The notes: generated by a model from the sequence alone, not told the origin. Shown: positions 32,253 to 39,495, counted from the first letter of the stretch. The stretch: DNA of 64,000 nt from Falcatimonas sp. MSJ-15 (GCF_018918265.1 NZ_JAHLQC010000002.1:186001-250000); one strand, 5' to 3'. Numbers and translations: made by a program.

Positions 32253-32483
32253 ATGCATAATTCCCAAGAAGTTGCGATTACTATTAAGACACTTGCTAAA
32301 TCAAAAGGTATCGCCATTGGTAAAATGCTTTCAGATTGCGATATAAGTAAAAATACTTTATCCTCCATGCAATCAGGCGGTTATCTTCCAAGACTTGAAA
32401 GTATTGCTAAGTTAGCTGATTACTTAGACTGTTCTATTGACTATCTTGTTGGCAGAACCAACAATCCTAAAGTCAACCGATAG
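32253..32483 (+). CDS. XRE-type HTH repressor of switch B
   Basis: 76 residues with a Cro/CI HTH: ITIKTLAKSKGIAIGKMLSDCDISKNTLSSMQSGGYLPRLESIAKLADYLDCSIDYLVGRT. RBS AAAAGGAGG. It is divergent from the early operon and its upstream region holds O1 and O2, so it probably represses the early promoter and itself. It is a minimal repressor without a C-terminal oligomerisation domain. Confidence 0.85.
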   Translation: MHNSQEVAITIKTLAKSKGIAIGKMLSDCDISKNTLSSMQSGGYLPRLESIAKLADYLDCSIDYLVGRTNNPKVNR

Positions 32484-32492
32484 TTATTTTTA

Positions 32493-32517
32493 AGAGGGAC
32501 GTTAGCCCCTCTTTTTT
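32493..32517. terminator. Terminator between convergent genes
   Basis: AGAGGG pairs with CCCTCT around an 8-9 nt loop and is followed by TTTTTT on the plus strand. It ends the plus-strand XRE gene and touches the stop of the minus-strand antirepressor (32516). Confidence 0.7.
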
Positions 32518-33292
32518 AATTTGGAGCTACTGTTAAGAATTTATTAATGAAGTATACTTGTCCTTTTCCTGTCGCTTTTGTTGTCTTGGTTGTCACATTG
32601 CAACCATTAGCATCCAGTCTTGAACTTTCCTTTATCTCAAATAAGCCCATCTTAACAGCTCTCTGCGTTGGCATATTCCAATCAGAGCCTTTTCTTTTAA
32701 TAAGATATCCATTCTCTCTTAACCATTGGAAAAGCCTTTTTTGCCCGATATCTACACCATTTTGGCATATCAACTTAGCTAAATCTCCAATTAATATAGA
32801 ACTGCTACTTGCTGATACTGCATCTGCAAATACTACTTTTGACTTTTGCTGTTCAATAATCTGTTCTGCCTGCTTTCTTGCTTCTTGTTCTTCTTTTAGC
32901 TGTGTTGCTAATTGTATTAAGAAATCAGGTGATGTTAATGCTTTCTCAATGGTCTGTTCTGTCATATATGCACCATTTTTTCTGATGCTTGGAAGAACTT
33001 CGCTTGTTACCCAATGTTTGAACTTCTTCGCATTAGGCATTTTGCTAGAAAGTATAAGACTGTAAAGTCCAGATTCATTAATGATTGTTAAATCTTGAAT
33101 ACCGCCAAGGGTGTCGCATTTTGCTACTCCCTTATCTTCATCATCAACATGCTTGTTAATAGCATCTCTTGGATTGCTATAACCCAATACTGTTGCCACA
33201 TCTTTTCCAACGAACCAAGGCTCGTTATTTGCCATTACTGTTCTTATTGTTCCAAATTCTTCACTGTTAAAAATCTGTAAATTGTTATTCAT
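32516..33292 (-). CDS. Antirepressor: BRO-N domain plus KilAC-type C-terminal domain (class b)
   Basis: 258 residues. BRO-N: IFNSEEFGTIRTVMANNEPWFVGKDVATVLGYSNPRDAI.., LILSSKMPNAKKFKHWVTSEVLPSIRKNGAY. The class b C-terminal domain (ADAVSASSSSILIGDLAKLI.., RLFQWLRENGYLIKRKGSDWNMPTQRAVKMG.., GKGQVYFINKFL) matches the AntA protein at 30184. It is the second gene of the switch-A cro operon, so it is induced as soon as that operon is derepressed, and may then act on the switch-B repressor. Confidence 0.85.
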   Translation of the reverse strand: MNNNLQIFNSEEFGTIRTVMANNEPWFVGKDVATVLGYSNPRDAINKHVDDEDKGVAKCDTLGGIQDLTIINESGLYSLILSSKMPNAKKFKHWVTSEVLPSIRKNGAYMTEQTIEKALTSPDFLIQLATQLKEEQEARKQAEQIIEQQKSKVVFADAVSASSSSILIGDLAKLICQNGVDIGQKRLFQWLRENGYLIKRKGSDWNMPTQRAVKMGLFEIKESSRLDANGCNVTTKTTKATGKGQVYFINKFLTVAPN

Positions 33293-33307
33293 GTTTTGCC
33301 CTCCTGC

Positions 33308-33544
33308 TTAATTTGCTGTAGATTTTAAATCATCTCTTTGTTTAAAAAAAAGAGCTTCTTTTATTCTCAAATCTTTAATGTTAAGTAGCCTGCATAAAGC
33401 CGCCACTTCACTTGTTTTAAATTCTCGCTTATTATCCAATTTTAACGCAAAGCCATAGCTAGAAAGTCCTAAATATTCTGCTACATACTTAAGCTTTAAT
33501 CCTTTTGAATTGATAAGCTTTTTTAGTGCTTCTGAATCTGTCAA
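33308..33544 (-). CDS. Cro-like regulator (DUF739 type)
   Basis: About 78 residues from a TTG at 33544, preceded by GAGAGGTGATAAAA; the frame is open to 33622 without an RBS there. ..SEALKKLINSKGLKLKYVAEYLGLSSYGFALKLDNKREFKTSEVAALCRLLNI is the DUF739/Cro HTH. The last codons overlap a third copy of its presumed operator (33318-33335). It is divergent from the CI-like gene and is the lytic half of switch A. Confidence 0.78.
   Translation of the reverse strand: MTDSEALKKLINSKGLKLKYVAEYLGLSSYGFALKLDNKREFKTSEVAALCRLLNIKDLRIKEALFFKQRDDLKSTAN
33318..33335. promoter_or_regulatory. Distal operator copy at the 3' end of the cro-like gene
   Basis: GTAGATTTTAAATCATCT, identical over 18 bp to 33570-33587 in the control region. 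A distal third operator within or after cro is known from phages such as TP901-1, where it allows repressor-mediated looping. Confidence 0.65.
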
Positions 33545-33569
33545 TTTTATCACCTCTCTATTTTGTTTA

Positions 33570-33622
33570 GTAGATTTTAAATCATCTGTCAGTATAATAA
33601 CAGTTGGTTGATTAAAAGTCAA
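33570..33622 (-). promoter_or_regulatory. cro promoter and main operator of switch A
   Basis: Minus strand: TTGACT (33617-33622), 17-nt spacer, TATTAT (33594-33599), a near-consensus promoter. The operator GTAGATTTTAAATCATCT (33570-33587) covers the expected start of transcription. Confidence 0.78.
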
Positions 33623-33650
33623 CTATTTTTTTTATTTTTTTCAAAAAATA

Positions 33651-33685
33651 TTGATTTACAATCTATTTGATGATATATTTATCAT
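33651..33685 (+). promoter_or_regulatory. Repressor promoter, with inverted operator and palindrome
   Basis: TTGATT (33651-33656), 17-nt spacer, TATATT (33674-33679). TGATTTACAATCTA (33652-33665) is the reverse complement of the switch-A operator core with one mismatch, and overlaps the -35. A perfect inverted repeat ATGATA-TATT-TATCAT covers the -10 (33670-33685). Confidence 0.7.
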
Positions 33686-33707
33686 AGTAGAAAGGAGGCT
33701 GTTGTTT

Positions 33708-34145
33708 ATGCCAGACATAGGAAAACGTATACGTTTAAAACGTGAAGAGTTAAACATGACCCAAGAAGAACTTGCTTCACGTCTCGGATATAAAAGTAAA
33801 ACTACAATTGCCAAAATTGAAAACGGAACGAATGATATTGTTCAAAGTAAAGTTGCTGCCTTTGCAGATGTTCTTAATACAACTCCAGCATATCTTATGG
33901 GATGGACTGAAGAACCTAACATGCAAGAAGTAACATTCAGCAGCAGGGATAAACAAGATATTGCAAAACGTCTTGAAGCAACATTAAACGACTTGGAATC
34001 TAATGAGGCTTTAATGTTTTCAGGACAACCACTTGATGATGCTACAAAAGAATTATTACGACTGTCACTCGAAAACAGTTTACGTATTGCAAAAGTAAAT
34101 GCCAAAGAAAAATATACACCAAAGAAATATAAAAATGATAAGTAG
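33708..34145 (+). CDS. CI-like phage repressor (XRE family)
   Basis: 145 residues from the ATG at 33708, RBS AAAGGAGG; the earlier in-frame start at 33651 is in promoter DNA. HTH at residues 5-65: IGKRIRLKREELNMTQEELASRLGYKSKTTIAKIENGTNDIVQSKVAAFADVLNTTPAYLMGW. The C-terminal part is helical and lacks a LexA-type peptidase domain. It probably binds the three switch-A operators and is cleared by the ImmA-like protease encoded next. Confidence 0.88.
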   Translation: MPDIGKRIRLKREELNMTQEELASRLGYKSKTTIAKIENGTNDIVQSKVAAFADVLNTTPAYLMGWTEEPNMQEVTFSSRDKQDIAKRLEATLNDLESNEALMFSGQPLDDATKELLRLSLENSLRIAKVNAKEKYTPKKYKNDK

Positions 34146-34153
34146 GTGATAGT

Positions 34154-34594
34154 TTGAATAACAGAATACATAATTATGTTGTAAAGTTATGCAAATTATA
34201 TGGCACAACCAATCCTTTTGAAATAGCCAAGCAAAAGAATATTTTAATTCTCAAAGAAAATCTTGGAACAATCAACGGATATTACAATATGCCTTTACGC
34301 CAAAAACAAATTCATCTTAATGAAAATCTTAATGAATTTGAAATGCGTTTTACCTGTGCACATGAACTTGGTCATGCTCTGCTTCATCCTAAAGCTAATA
34401 CCCCTTTTTTAATAAGCAGCACATATCTGTCTGTGAATAAATTAGAAATCGAAGCTAACAGTTTCGCTATTGAAATGCTTTTATCTGATGAAGATTTAGT
34501 AGCACTCATACATGAACATAATAATCTTGATATTATTTCATCTGTTACAGGATATTCAAAAGAATTGTTAATGCTAAAGCAATCTATACATTAG
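34154..34594 (+). CDS. ImmA/IrrE-family metallopeptidase
   Basis: 146 residues starting at a TTG at 34154 with TAGGTGAT upstream. Zinc-protease motif FTCAHELGHALLHP (HExxH about residue 72-76) and a second Glu in EIEANSFAIEMLL, as in ImmA of ICEBs1, which cleaves its cognate XRE repressor. It is 8 nt after the repressor gene, so induction of switch A is probably by proteolysis of the repressor. Confidence 0.9.
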   Translation: MNNRIHNYVVKLCKLYGTTNPFEIAKQKNILILKENLGTINGYYNMPLRQKQIHLNENLNEFEMRFTCAHELGHALLHPKANTPFLISSTYLSVNKLEIEANSFAIEMLLSDEDLVALIHEHNNLDIISSVTGYSKELLMLKQSIH

Positions 34595-34633
34595 ATTAAC
34601 TAATCAATTTTACTTAATATGTGGGAGGAACTT

Positions 34634-35998
34634 ATGAATTCTAACAAAAAACAAAAATGGTACTTCAACACTTGGCTAATTGGTATGCTATATGCTTTTT
34701 GGTTCTTATATGGTATTCCATTAGCTATCGCAGTCTTACTAACTGTAAGAAAAAATATGTATGAAAAAAAATTATTCAATATCTACGGAGAAATGGATGA
34801 TTCAAAACTTGCATTAAGCAGAATGCATAATGATTATGAACTTAAAAAGCTAGAACTAGAAAAGGACTTTGATACTAAATTCAATATATTAAACTCTCGT
34901 TATATTGAGAAGTCCGGAGAGTATAATTCTGAAATTCAGAATTTAAAAAAAGAGATTTCTACGCTTAATGCTGAAACTTACACAGACCATTACAATTATT
35001 CTAGCTATGATGGTCTAGCATCTGAAGATTGTAAGAACAAATTAACAATGTTAAAAAACAAAGAGAAAGAGATTATCAAAGCTGAAAAAGCTTTTATAGT
35101 AACATCAGATGGCTCAAAGAAAGAAATTGCCGATAATAAGAAACAAATTTTACGTTGTTTCAATGCCGAATGTGACAATCTTCTTCTTGGTCTTGGATGC
35201 AAAAATATTGATACTACTAGAAATAAAATCTCAAAATCTTTTGACTCACTTAATAAGATATTCGCTGTTGATGGAATTTCATTAAGTCCTGAAATGCTTG
35301 AAATTAAGTTAGAGGAACTTAATCTTGTATATACATACGAATTAAAAAAGGAGCAGGAACGTCAACAGCAAAATGCCATCAAAGAACAGATGCTTGAAGA
35401 AGAAAAAGTACGTAGGGAAATTGAACGTCAAAAGGCAAAACTCGAGAAAGACCAAACGCAAACAAGTAATGAAATCAAGAAACTTATGGGATATATGCAA
35501 AAAACTTCAAGTGAAGTTGAAAAGCAACTATATGTTGATAAAATTAAAGAACTTGAATCTAGAATTAAAGAATTAGAAAAAGATAAAGAGACTGTACTAG
35601 AACGTGAAGCTAATGCTCGTGCTGGATATGTATATGTAATATCTAATATTGGTTCATTTGGTGAAGATATTTATAAAATTGGTATGACTAGACGTTTAGA
35701 ACCAATGGACCGAATTAAAGAACTTAGCAGTGCATCTGTTCCTTTTGAATTTGATGTTCATGCAATGATATTCTCCGACAATGCTCCTGAACTTGAAACA
35801 ATGCTACATCATTATTTCGAAAAACAGAGTGTTAATCGTGTTAATCTCAAAAAGGAATTCTTCCATGTAACACTTGATGAGATAGAAAAAGTTGTAAAAG
35901 AGAACTTTAACAATACTGTCGTATTTACTAGAATTGCTAAAGCAGAAGAATATCGTCAAACACTTAATATTTTACAATCTGAATCTATGAGTGCTTAA
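34634..35998 (+). CDS. Membrane-anchored DUF4041/GIY-YIG protein
   Basis: 454 residues from an ATG at 34634 with GGGAGG upstream. One N-terminal TM helix (WLIGMLYAFWFLYGIPLAIAVLLTV), then coiled coil, a DUF4041 segment (about 190-240: LRCFNAECDNLLLGLGCKNIDTTRNKI), more coiled coil, and a GIY-YIG/T5orf172 domain from about residue 335 (AGYVYVISNIGSFGEDIYKIGMTRR..DRIKELSSASVPFEFDVHAMIFSDNAPELETMLHH). Proteins of this design occur in prophages and may defend against other phages; that role is inferred. It is in the lysogenic transcript after immA. Confidence 0.82.
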   Translation: MNSNKKQKWYFNTWLIGMLYAFWFLYGIPLAIAVLLTVRKNMYEKKLFNIYGEMDDSKLALSRMHNDYELKKLELEKDFDTKFNILNSRYIEKSGEYNSEIQNLKKEISTLNAETYTDHYNYSSYDGLASEDCKNKLTMLKNKEKEIIKAEKAFIVTSDGSKKEIADNKKQILRCFNAECDNLLLGLGCKNIDTTRNKISKSFDSLNKIFAVDGISLSPEMLEIKLEELNLVYTYELKKEQERQQQNAIKEQMLEEEKVRREIERQKAKLEKDQTQTSNEIKKLMGYMQKTSSEVEKQLYVDKIKELESRIKELEKDKETVLEREANARAGYVYVISNIGSFGEDIYKIGMTRRLEPMDRIKELSSASVPFEFDVHAMIFSDNAPELETMLHHYFEKQSVNRVNLKKEFFHVTLDEIEKVVKENFNNTVVFTRIAKAEEYRQTLNILQSESMSA

Positions 35999-36003
35999 TT
36001 TTC

Positions 36004-36032
36004 TTGTATTATTAATGAAACTATGATATACT
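36004..36032 (+). promoter_or_regulatory. Promoter of the structured RNA
   Basis: TTGTAT (36004-36009), 17-nt spacer, TATACT (36027-36032), right after the GIY-YIG gene. The start point would fall near 36039. Because the DUF4041 gene stops at 35998, an independent transcript is likely. Confidence 0.6.
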
Positions 36033-36033
36033 A

Positions 36034-36175
36034 CCTACCGAAGTAGGAGGGAGTTTCTACTCCCCTTTGCCCTTTCTACAGGCTCTCGATTATCATCTTA
36101 ATCAGTGACACGAGAGTACCTATTTCTAGGGTGAGCTGGATAAGTGCTTTTACCACTATCCAGCTATTTCTATTT
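36034..36175 (+). ncRNA. Candidate structured non-coding RNA
   Basis: There is no open frame. Four hairpins follow in 130 nt: CCTAC-CGAA-GTAGG (36034-36047); GGGAGT-TTCT-ACTCCC (36049-36064); CTCTCG...CGAGAG (36083-36116, with a small inner GATTA/TAATC stem); and a 12-bp stem with a bulge at 36134-36165, followed by ATTTCTATTT, which can act as terminator. GC content is above the surroundings. Two unknown genes follow at 36297. I do not recognise the RNA class. Confidence 0.5.
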
Positions 36176-36296
36176 ACTTTTGTTCTTACTTGGGATACCA
36201 AGTTCTTTACCTACCAAATATAAAAAAGAGAGGCTATTGAAGTTATTAGTCTTGAATTGTTAGAACAAATTTCAAATCAAAGAGGAGAGAAAAATA

Positions 36297-36608
36297 ATGT
36301 ATACTAATCTTGTAATTTTTAGAAACGAACTAAAAAACAGAAATGTCTCTAGATATAAACTTATTGGCATAATAACAGAGCTAATTATGTCTAAAGAGAT
36401 TTTTGAAAAGAATAAGGATGTTTCTGCTTTTATGCAGGACATTTTTGGTGTAACTATTAAAGATTGCATTTTAAAATCACGTAGCCAAATTATGGCATAT
36501 ACATATAGAATAATTTTATCTCATGAGGATTTTGAAAATAAAGATAAACTTTTGAAATTCATTAATTTAAAAATAGATGAATTTCAAGCCAAAGGTAAGG
36601 TAAGATAG
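36297..36608 (+). CDS. Unknown accessory protein (103 aa)
   Basis: MYTNLVIFRNELKNRNVSRYKLIGIITELIMSKEIF.., helical, with a basic end. RBS GAGGAGAG before the ATG. 5 nt before the next gene. No family recognised. With its partner it looks like a two-gene accessory (moron) cassette, possibly phage defence or toxin-antitoxin; this is inference from position and AT-richness only. Confidence 0.6.
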   Translation: MYTNLVIFRNELKNRNVSRYKLIGIITELIMSKEIFEKNKDVSAFMQDIFGVTIKDCILKSRSQIMAYTYRIILSHEDFENKDKLLKFINLKIDEFQAKGKVR

Positions 36609-36613
36609 TTATT

Positions 36614-37312
36614 ATGAATAATGATTTTTCTGATGATATCAACAATTGTAAGAATGAAATTAAATTATTTCTCAATCATATTTCGAATGTTGATTTTTCA
36701 AAAATAGAATTGCAAGATTATGATAAGGATTTTTTTGCTTTTGTATCTAAGCACATTTTATTTTTCAAATATCTTGGTCTATACCACCAAGATGATAAAT
36801 ACTTTAAAATCCTCATATCTGATTTTTATTATTACATAATATCCATCTTAAAATCAGAATTACGATACATGTATCTAAATGAACGTTCTATATTAGAAAA
36901 TTATACTCGTATGATTACTAGAATATCCATAGATGATGATCATGTTACTGAACGCTCTTTTAATAATTTAAAATTATCTTCTGATAAGTTCGGATTTGAT
37001 ATTTCCAATTATTCGCTTCTCAAATCTGAATATGCCACATCTTGTGGATATGTTCATGGTGGAAAAGAACTTACCCATGCATTATCCTATGTATTTGATG
37101 ATTGCATAAATTCCACTACTAGGTTGACAAAAAGAGCAAATTATTATCAACGCATGATTCGAGTTATCAAATATCTAGATTCATTATTAATTTGTTCTCA
37201 TCCAGAATTTATAAATGGATGTTTTCACAGACAAAAAGCTTTACTATCCTATTTACTTGGAAAACCAAGTGTTGACTTATTGTTTAATTCTATGGACAAA
37301 AAGAACCGGTAG
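36614..37312 (+). CDS. Unknown accessory protein (232 aa)
   Basis: Mostly helical. Notable conserved-looking segments: HILFFKYLGLYHQDDKYFKI, SDFYYYIISILKSELRYMYLNERS, SEYATSCGYVHGGKELTHAL. The SCGYVHGG element with helical surroundings resembles HEPN-like or abortive-infection proteins of unknown type, but no R-x4-6-H motif is certain. The gene is followed by a strong terminator, which closes the lysogenic accessory transcript. Confidence 0.6.
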   Translation: MNNDFSDDINNCKNEIKLFLNHISNVDFSKIELQDYDKDFFAFVSKHILFFKYLGLYHQDDKYFKILISDFYYYIISILKSELRYMYLNERSILENYTRMITRISIDDDHVTERSFNNLKLSSDKFGFDISNYSLLKSEYATSCGYVHGGKELTHALSYVFDDCINSTTRLTKRANYYQRMIRVIKYLDSLLICSHPEFINGCFHRQKALLSYLLGKPSVDLLFNSMDKKNR

Positions 37313-37343
37313 CAGTGCACTAAACTGCTATCGGTTCTTTTTT
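37301..37343 (+). terminator. Strong terminator after the accessory cassette
   Basis: GAACCGGTAGCAGT pairs with ACTGCTATCGGTTC (one G-T pair), loop of 7, followed by TTTTTT. It overlaps the last codons of the preceding gene and faces the hicB remnant. Confidence 0.88.
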
Positions 37344-37412
37344 CATATCCAATTTTTTAATAAGAGCTTCTTGCAATACCTGTGAGAAGTTAATACGGGC
37401 TTTTATACTTGC
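37320..37412 (-). pseudogene. HicB C-terminal remnant behind hicB
   Basis: In a frame different from hicB, the minus strand encodes ASIKARINFSQVLQEALIKK; the orphan HicB at 39103 ends ASVKAGINFSQVLQEALIDK. It begins just where hicB ends, so a second hicB copy was probably lost by recombination between C-terminal regions. Confidence 0.6.
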
Positions 37413-37789
37413 AAGTAATCTCTCAATGCTGTTTCTAATAATTGGGAAAAATTAACATTATTATTTTCTCCTAATACTTTTAGCCAATAAGGAATTGTAC
37501 AATTAGTCTTTACCCTTTGATTGTCAAGTTTGTTTTTAACAACATCAGGATATATGGTTATTGGCATCACAAGACAATTATCAGGTATATCTATCTTATC
37601 TGATGCATACGGAATATCTTCATTATCCTTTTCCATTCCGTATATGTGTAAGCCCAAAGCTTCTTGTGCATATTTTTGTGCCTCGCTTATATTAGAACAG
37701 CAACTAATGCAACCTGGCACATCCGGAAAATATATTCCATAACCATCTTTACTTGGTTCTAATATTGCTAAATAAGTTAGTTTTCTCAT
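37403..37789 (-). CDS. hicB: HicB-family antitoxin
   Basis: 128 residues. N-terminal HicB fold: LTYLAILEPSKDGYGIYFPDVPGCISCCSNISEAQKYAQEALGLHI. C-terminal ribbon-helix-helix-like segment (IPYWLKVLGENNNVNFSQLLETALRDYL) for DNA binding. It neutralises the HicA encoded 62 nt upstream and should repress the promoter at 38056-38084. Confidence 0.9.
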   Translation of the reverse strand: MRKLTYLAILEPSKDGYGIYFPDVPGCISCCSNISEAQKYAQEALGLHIYGMEKDNEDIPYASDKIDIPDNCLVMPITIYPDVVKNKLDNQRVKTNCTIPYWLKVLGENNNVNFSQLLETALRDYLQV

Positions 37790-37851
37790 AAAATCTGCTC
37801 CTTTTAATATATAATAATCTATGTTAAGAACTTTTTTTGTGCAAGAGGCTC

Positions 37852-38034
37852 TTAATTGAGCCCTGCTTGCTTTAAAATACTTTTTAGAGTTCCTATTGGA
37901 ATATCTCCTTGATGTACTGGTACTGTAACTTTACCTTTTTTAGTAGAATGCACTAGTTGATAATGTGAACCCTCTACATTTTTTACATACCAGCCATCGT
38001 CTTTTAGCATTTTTAAAAGTTCTCTGCTTTTCAT
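37852..38034 (-). CDS. hicA: HicA-family mRNA interferase toxin
   Basis: 60 residues. MKSRELLKMLKDDGWYVKNVEGSHYQLVHSTKKGKVTVPVHQGDIPIGTLKSILKQAGL carries the HicA double-stranded RNA-binding fold with catalytic His in GSHYQ. RBS AGGAGGAAT. It cleaves mRNA when HicB is lost. Toxin first, antitoxin second, the normal hicAB order. Confidence 0.93.
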   Translation of the reverse strand: MKSRELLKMLKDDGWYVKNVEGSHYQLVHSTKKGKVTVPVHQGDIPIGTLKSILKQAGLN

Positions 38035-38055
38035 GTAATTCCTCCTTACAATTAT

Positions 38056-38084
38056 ATTATACGCCTTTTTTATACGTATGTCAA
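38056..38084 (-). promoter_or_regulatory. hicAB promoter
   Basis: TTGACA (38079-38084), 17-nt spacer, TATAAT (38056-38061): a perfect consensus promoter. The spacer has TACGTAT, also seen in the orphan hicB promoter, and a CGTATA repeat, probably the HicB operator. Confidence 0.8.
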
Positions 38085-38120
38085 CATCAAAATCAAATTA
38101 TTTCCAAACTAACTACTAAC

Positions 38121-38162
38121 AAAAAAAGAGAAGTAGCAGTCTATTTTCTGCCATCTCTCTTT
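38121..38162 (-). terminator. Terminator of the Rha-type antirepressor
   Basis: On the minus strand GAGAGATGGCAG pairs imperfectly with CTGCTACTTCTC and is followed by TTTTTTT. It separates the antirepressor from the hicAB promoter. Confidence 0.7.
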
Positions 38163-38192
38163 ATAACAATGAATCTACATTCCTATATCTTC

Positions 38193-38912
38193 CTAACTCC
38201 ATTTACAAAGATTTTCAATTATCCACTTTCTACCCTTTTCTGTCCATTTTAATGACGGAGTAGCATATTCACTGTCATAGCTCTGGTAGTCTGCATACCC
38301 ACATTCTATTAGCCACTCATATTCTGCATAAGGATACCAAGTTCCTGATTTATCCTTGAATATAATTCTGTTTCTATGCAATATATTGTTCAACTTTACA
38401 GCACTTGTCAGACCTAAATCTTTTGCTATTACTGTTGTTGTAATAAGCCCCTCTTTATTAAGCACTGCATCGTGATAATCTGCCTTAGGTTTCATCTGCT
38501 CATTATCTGCTAATAATCGTTCATTTTCTTCTACCTGTTCAACCAACTGTAATAATGCTTCTTTGTATGTGGTTGGTAATCTATACTCGTTTAGTTGTTC
38601 TTCCATAGTATGGAACTTATTTATATATAGTGCTGTAAACTCCGTTCCCTTAACACCTGTAAGTTTGTGTGCTATAAATTCACAGCCTTTCTTAGTTACT
38701 CGATAACATGGATATTCTTTTCCTCTTTCAGTCTTATAAGTAGATTCTTCAAAGAAATCTGACTGTCCAATTTTGGACAGTGAAAGTTGGTTGCAATATT
38801 CTCTAATATCTCTCAACAACTTATTATGCTCTTTTCCAACCATCTCCGCTACTTCTAAACTTGTAATTGTTGCTACTTGTCCATTCTCGTTTCTTAATGT
38901 AATTTCTCTCAT
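38193..38912 (-). CDS. Antirepressor: Rha domain plus KilAC-type C-terminal domain (class a)
   Basis: About 239 residues from the ATG at 38912 (GGAGG 9 nt upstream). Rha N-terminal domain: VATITSLEVAEMVGKEHNKLLRDIREY.., YPCYRVTKKGCEFIAHKLTGVKGTEFTALYINKFH. Class a C-terminal domain: KADYHDAVLNKEGLITTTVIAKDLGL.., PYAEYEWLIECGYADYQS.., WTEKGRKWI, as in the gene at 14830. Late promoter copy 4 lies 45 nt upstream, so although it is in the lysogeny region it should be a late gene. Confidence 0.85.
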   Translation of the reverse strand: MREITLRNENGQVATITSLEVAEMVGKEHNKLLRDIREYCNQLSLSKIGQSDFFEESTYKTERGKEYPCYRVTKKGCEFIAHKLTGVKGTEFTALYINKFHTMEEQLNEYRLPTTYKEALLQLVEQVEENERLLADNEQMKPKADYHDAVLNKEGLITTTVIAKDLGLTSAVKLNNILHRNRIIFKDKSGTWYPYAEYEWLIECGYADYQSYDSEYATPSLKWTEKGRKWIIENLCKWS

Positions 38913-38956
38913 ATTTTTGTCCTCCAATGTATTTTTTAAGTAATTCCCATACCTTT

Positions 38957-38991
38957 ATAATAATCTATTGAAGTATGTTTGTACTGCCAAC
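38957..38991 (-). promoter_or_regulatory. Late promoter copy 4 (Rha-type antirepressor)
   Basis: GTTGGCAGTACAAACA at 38976-38991 and TATTAT at 38957-38962, with the standard 13-nt gap. It is 16 kb from the other copies. Confidence 0.8.
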
Positions 38992-39102
38992 TTGCATCAA
39001 AACGTACATTTTAGAGTTAGTGACATTATTCTTAAGAATAAAACAAAAAGTCAGTAGAACAACTACCACCTTTTATTGCTGTTTTGTAAATAAAGTTTGT
39101 AA

Positions 39103-39495
39103 CTATACCCCTAATTTATCAATTAATGCTTCTTGCAATACTTGTGAGAAGTTAATACCAGCTTTTACACTGGCTTCATTAAGCCATTCCGGTATTGTTA
39201 AGGTTTTCTTTACTGCCTTAGAATTGTGTTTGCGTACATATGCATCCATGTCTACAGTAACAACTGCAATAATTCCGTCTGGACATATTAAATCAGTTGT
39301 AATTACCGGTTCTACAATTGGTTGCCTACTCAAATATTCTTCTTCCAATGCTAACCCTAATGCTTCCTGTGCATAAGTATAAGCCTCTTCAAATGTATCG
39401 CCCTCTGTAATACACTCTGGTCTATCAGGAAATGTAACATAGTATCCTCCTTCTTCGGCATTATGGAAAAATGCTGGAAAATGATATAATTTCAT
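39103..39495 (-). CDS. Orphan HicB-family protein
   Basis: 130 residues. YHFPAFFHNAEEGGYYVTFPDRPECITEGDTFEEAYTYAQEALGLAL is the HicB fold; LTIPEWLNEASVKAGINFSQVLQEALIDKL is the DNA-binding end. No hicA is adjacent: the 190 bp upstream contain only promoters. It may be a stand-alone transcriptional repressor or a decoy antitoxin. It is controlled by a promoter whose spacer is a palindrome (39571-39588). Confidence 0.85.
   Translation of the reverse strand: MKLYHFPAFFHNAEEGGYYVTFPDRPECITEGDTFEEAYTYAQEALGLALEEEYLSRQPIVEPVITTDLICPDGIIAVVTVDMDAYVRKHNSKAVKKTLTIPEWLNEASVKAGINFSQVLQEALIDKLGV

Noticed and set aside
32129..32368. Minus-strand 79-residue frame across the switch-B control region
   Set aside because: It overlaps operators and the plus-strand XRE gene, and lacks an RBS.
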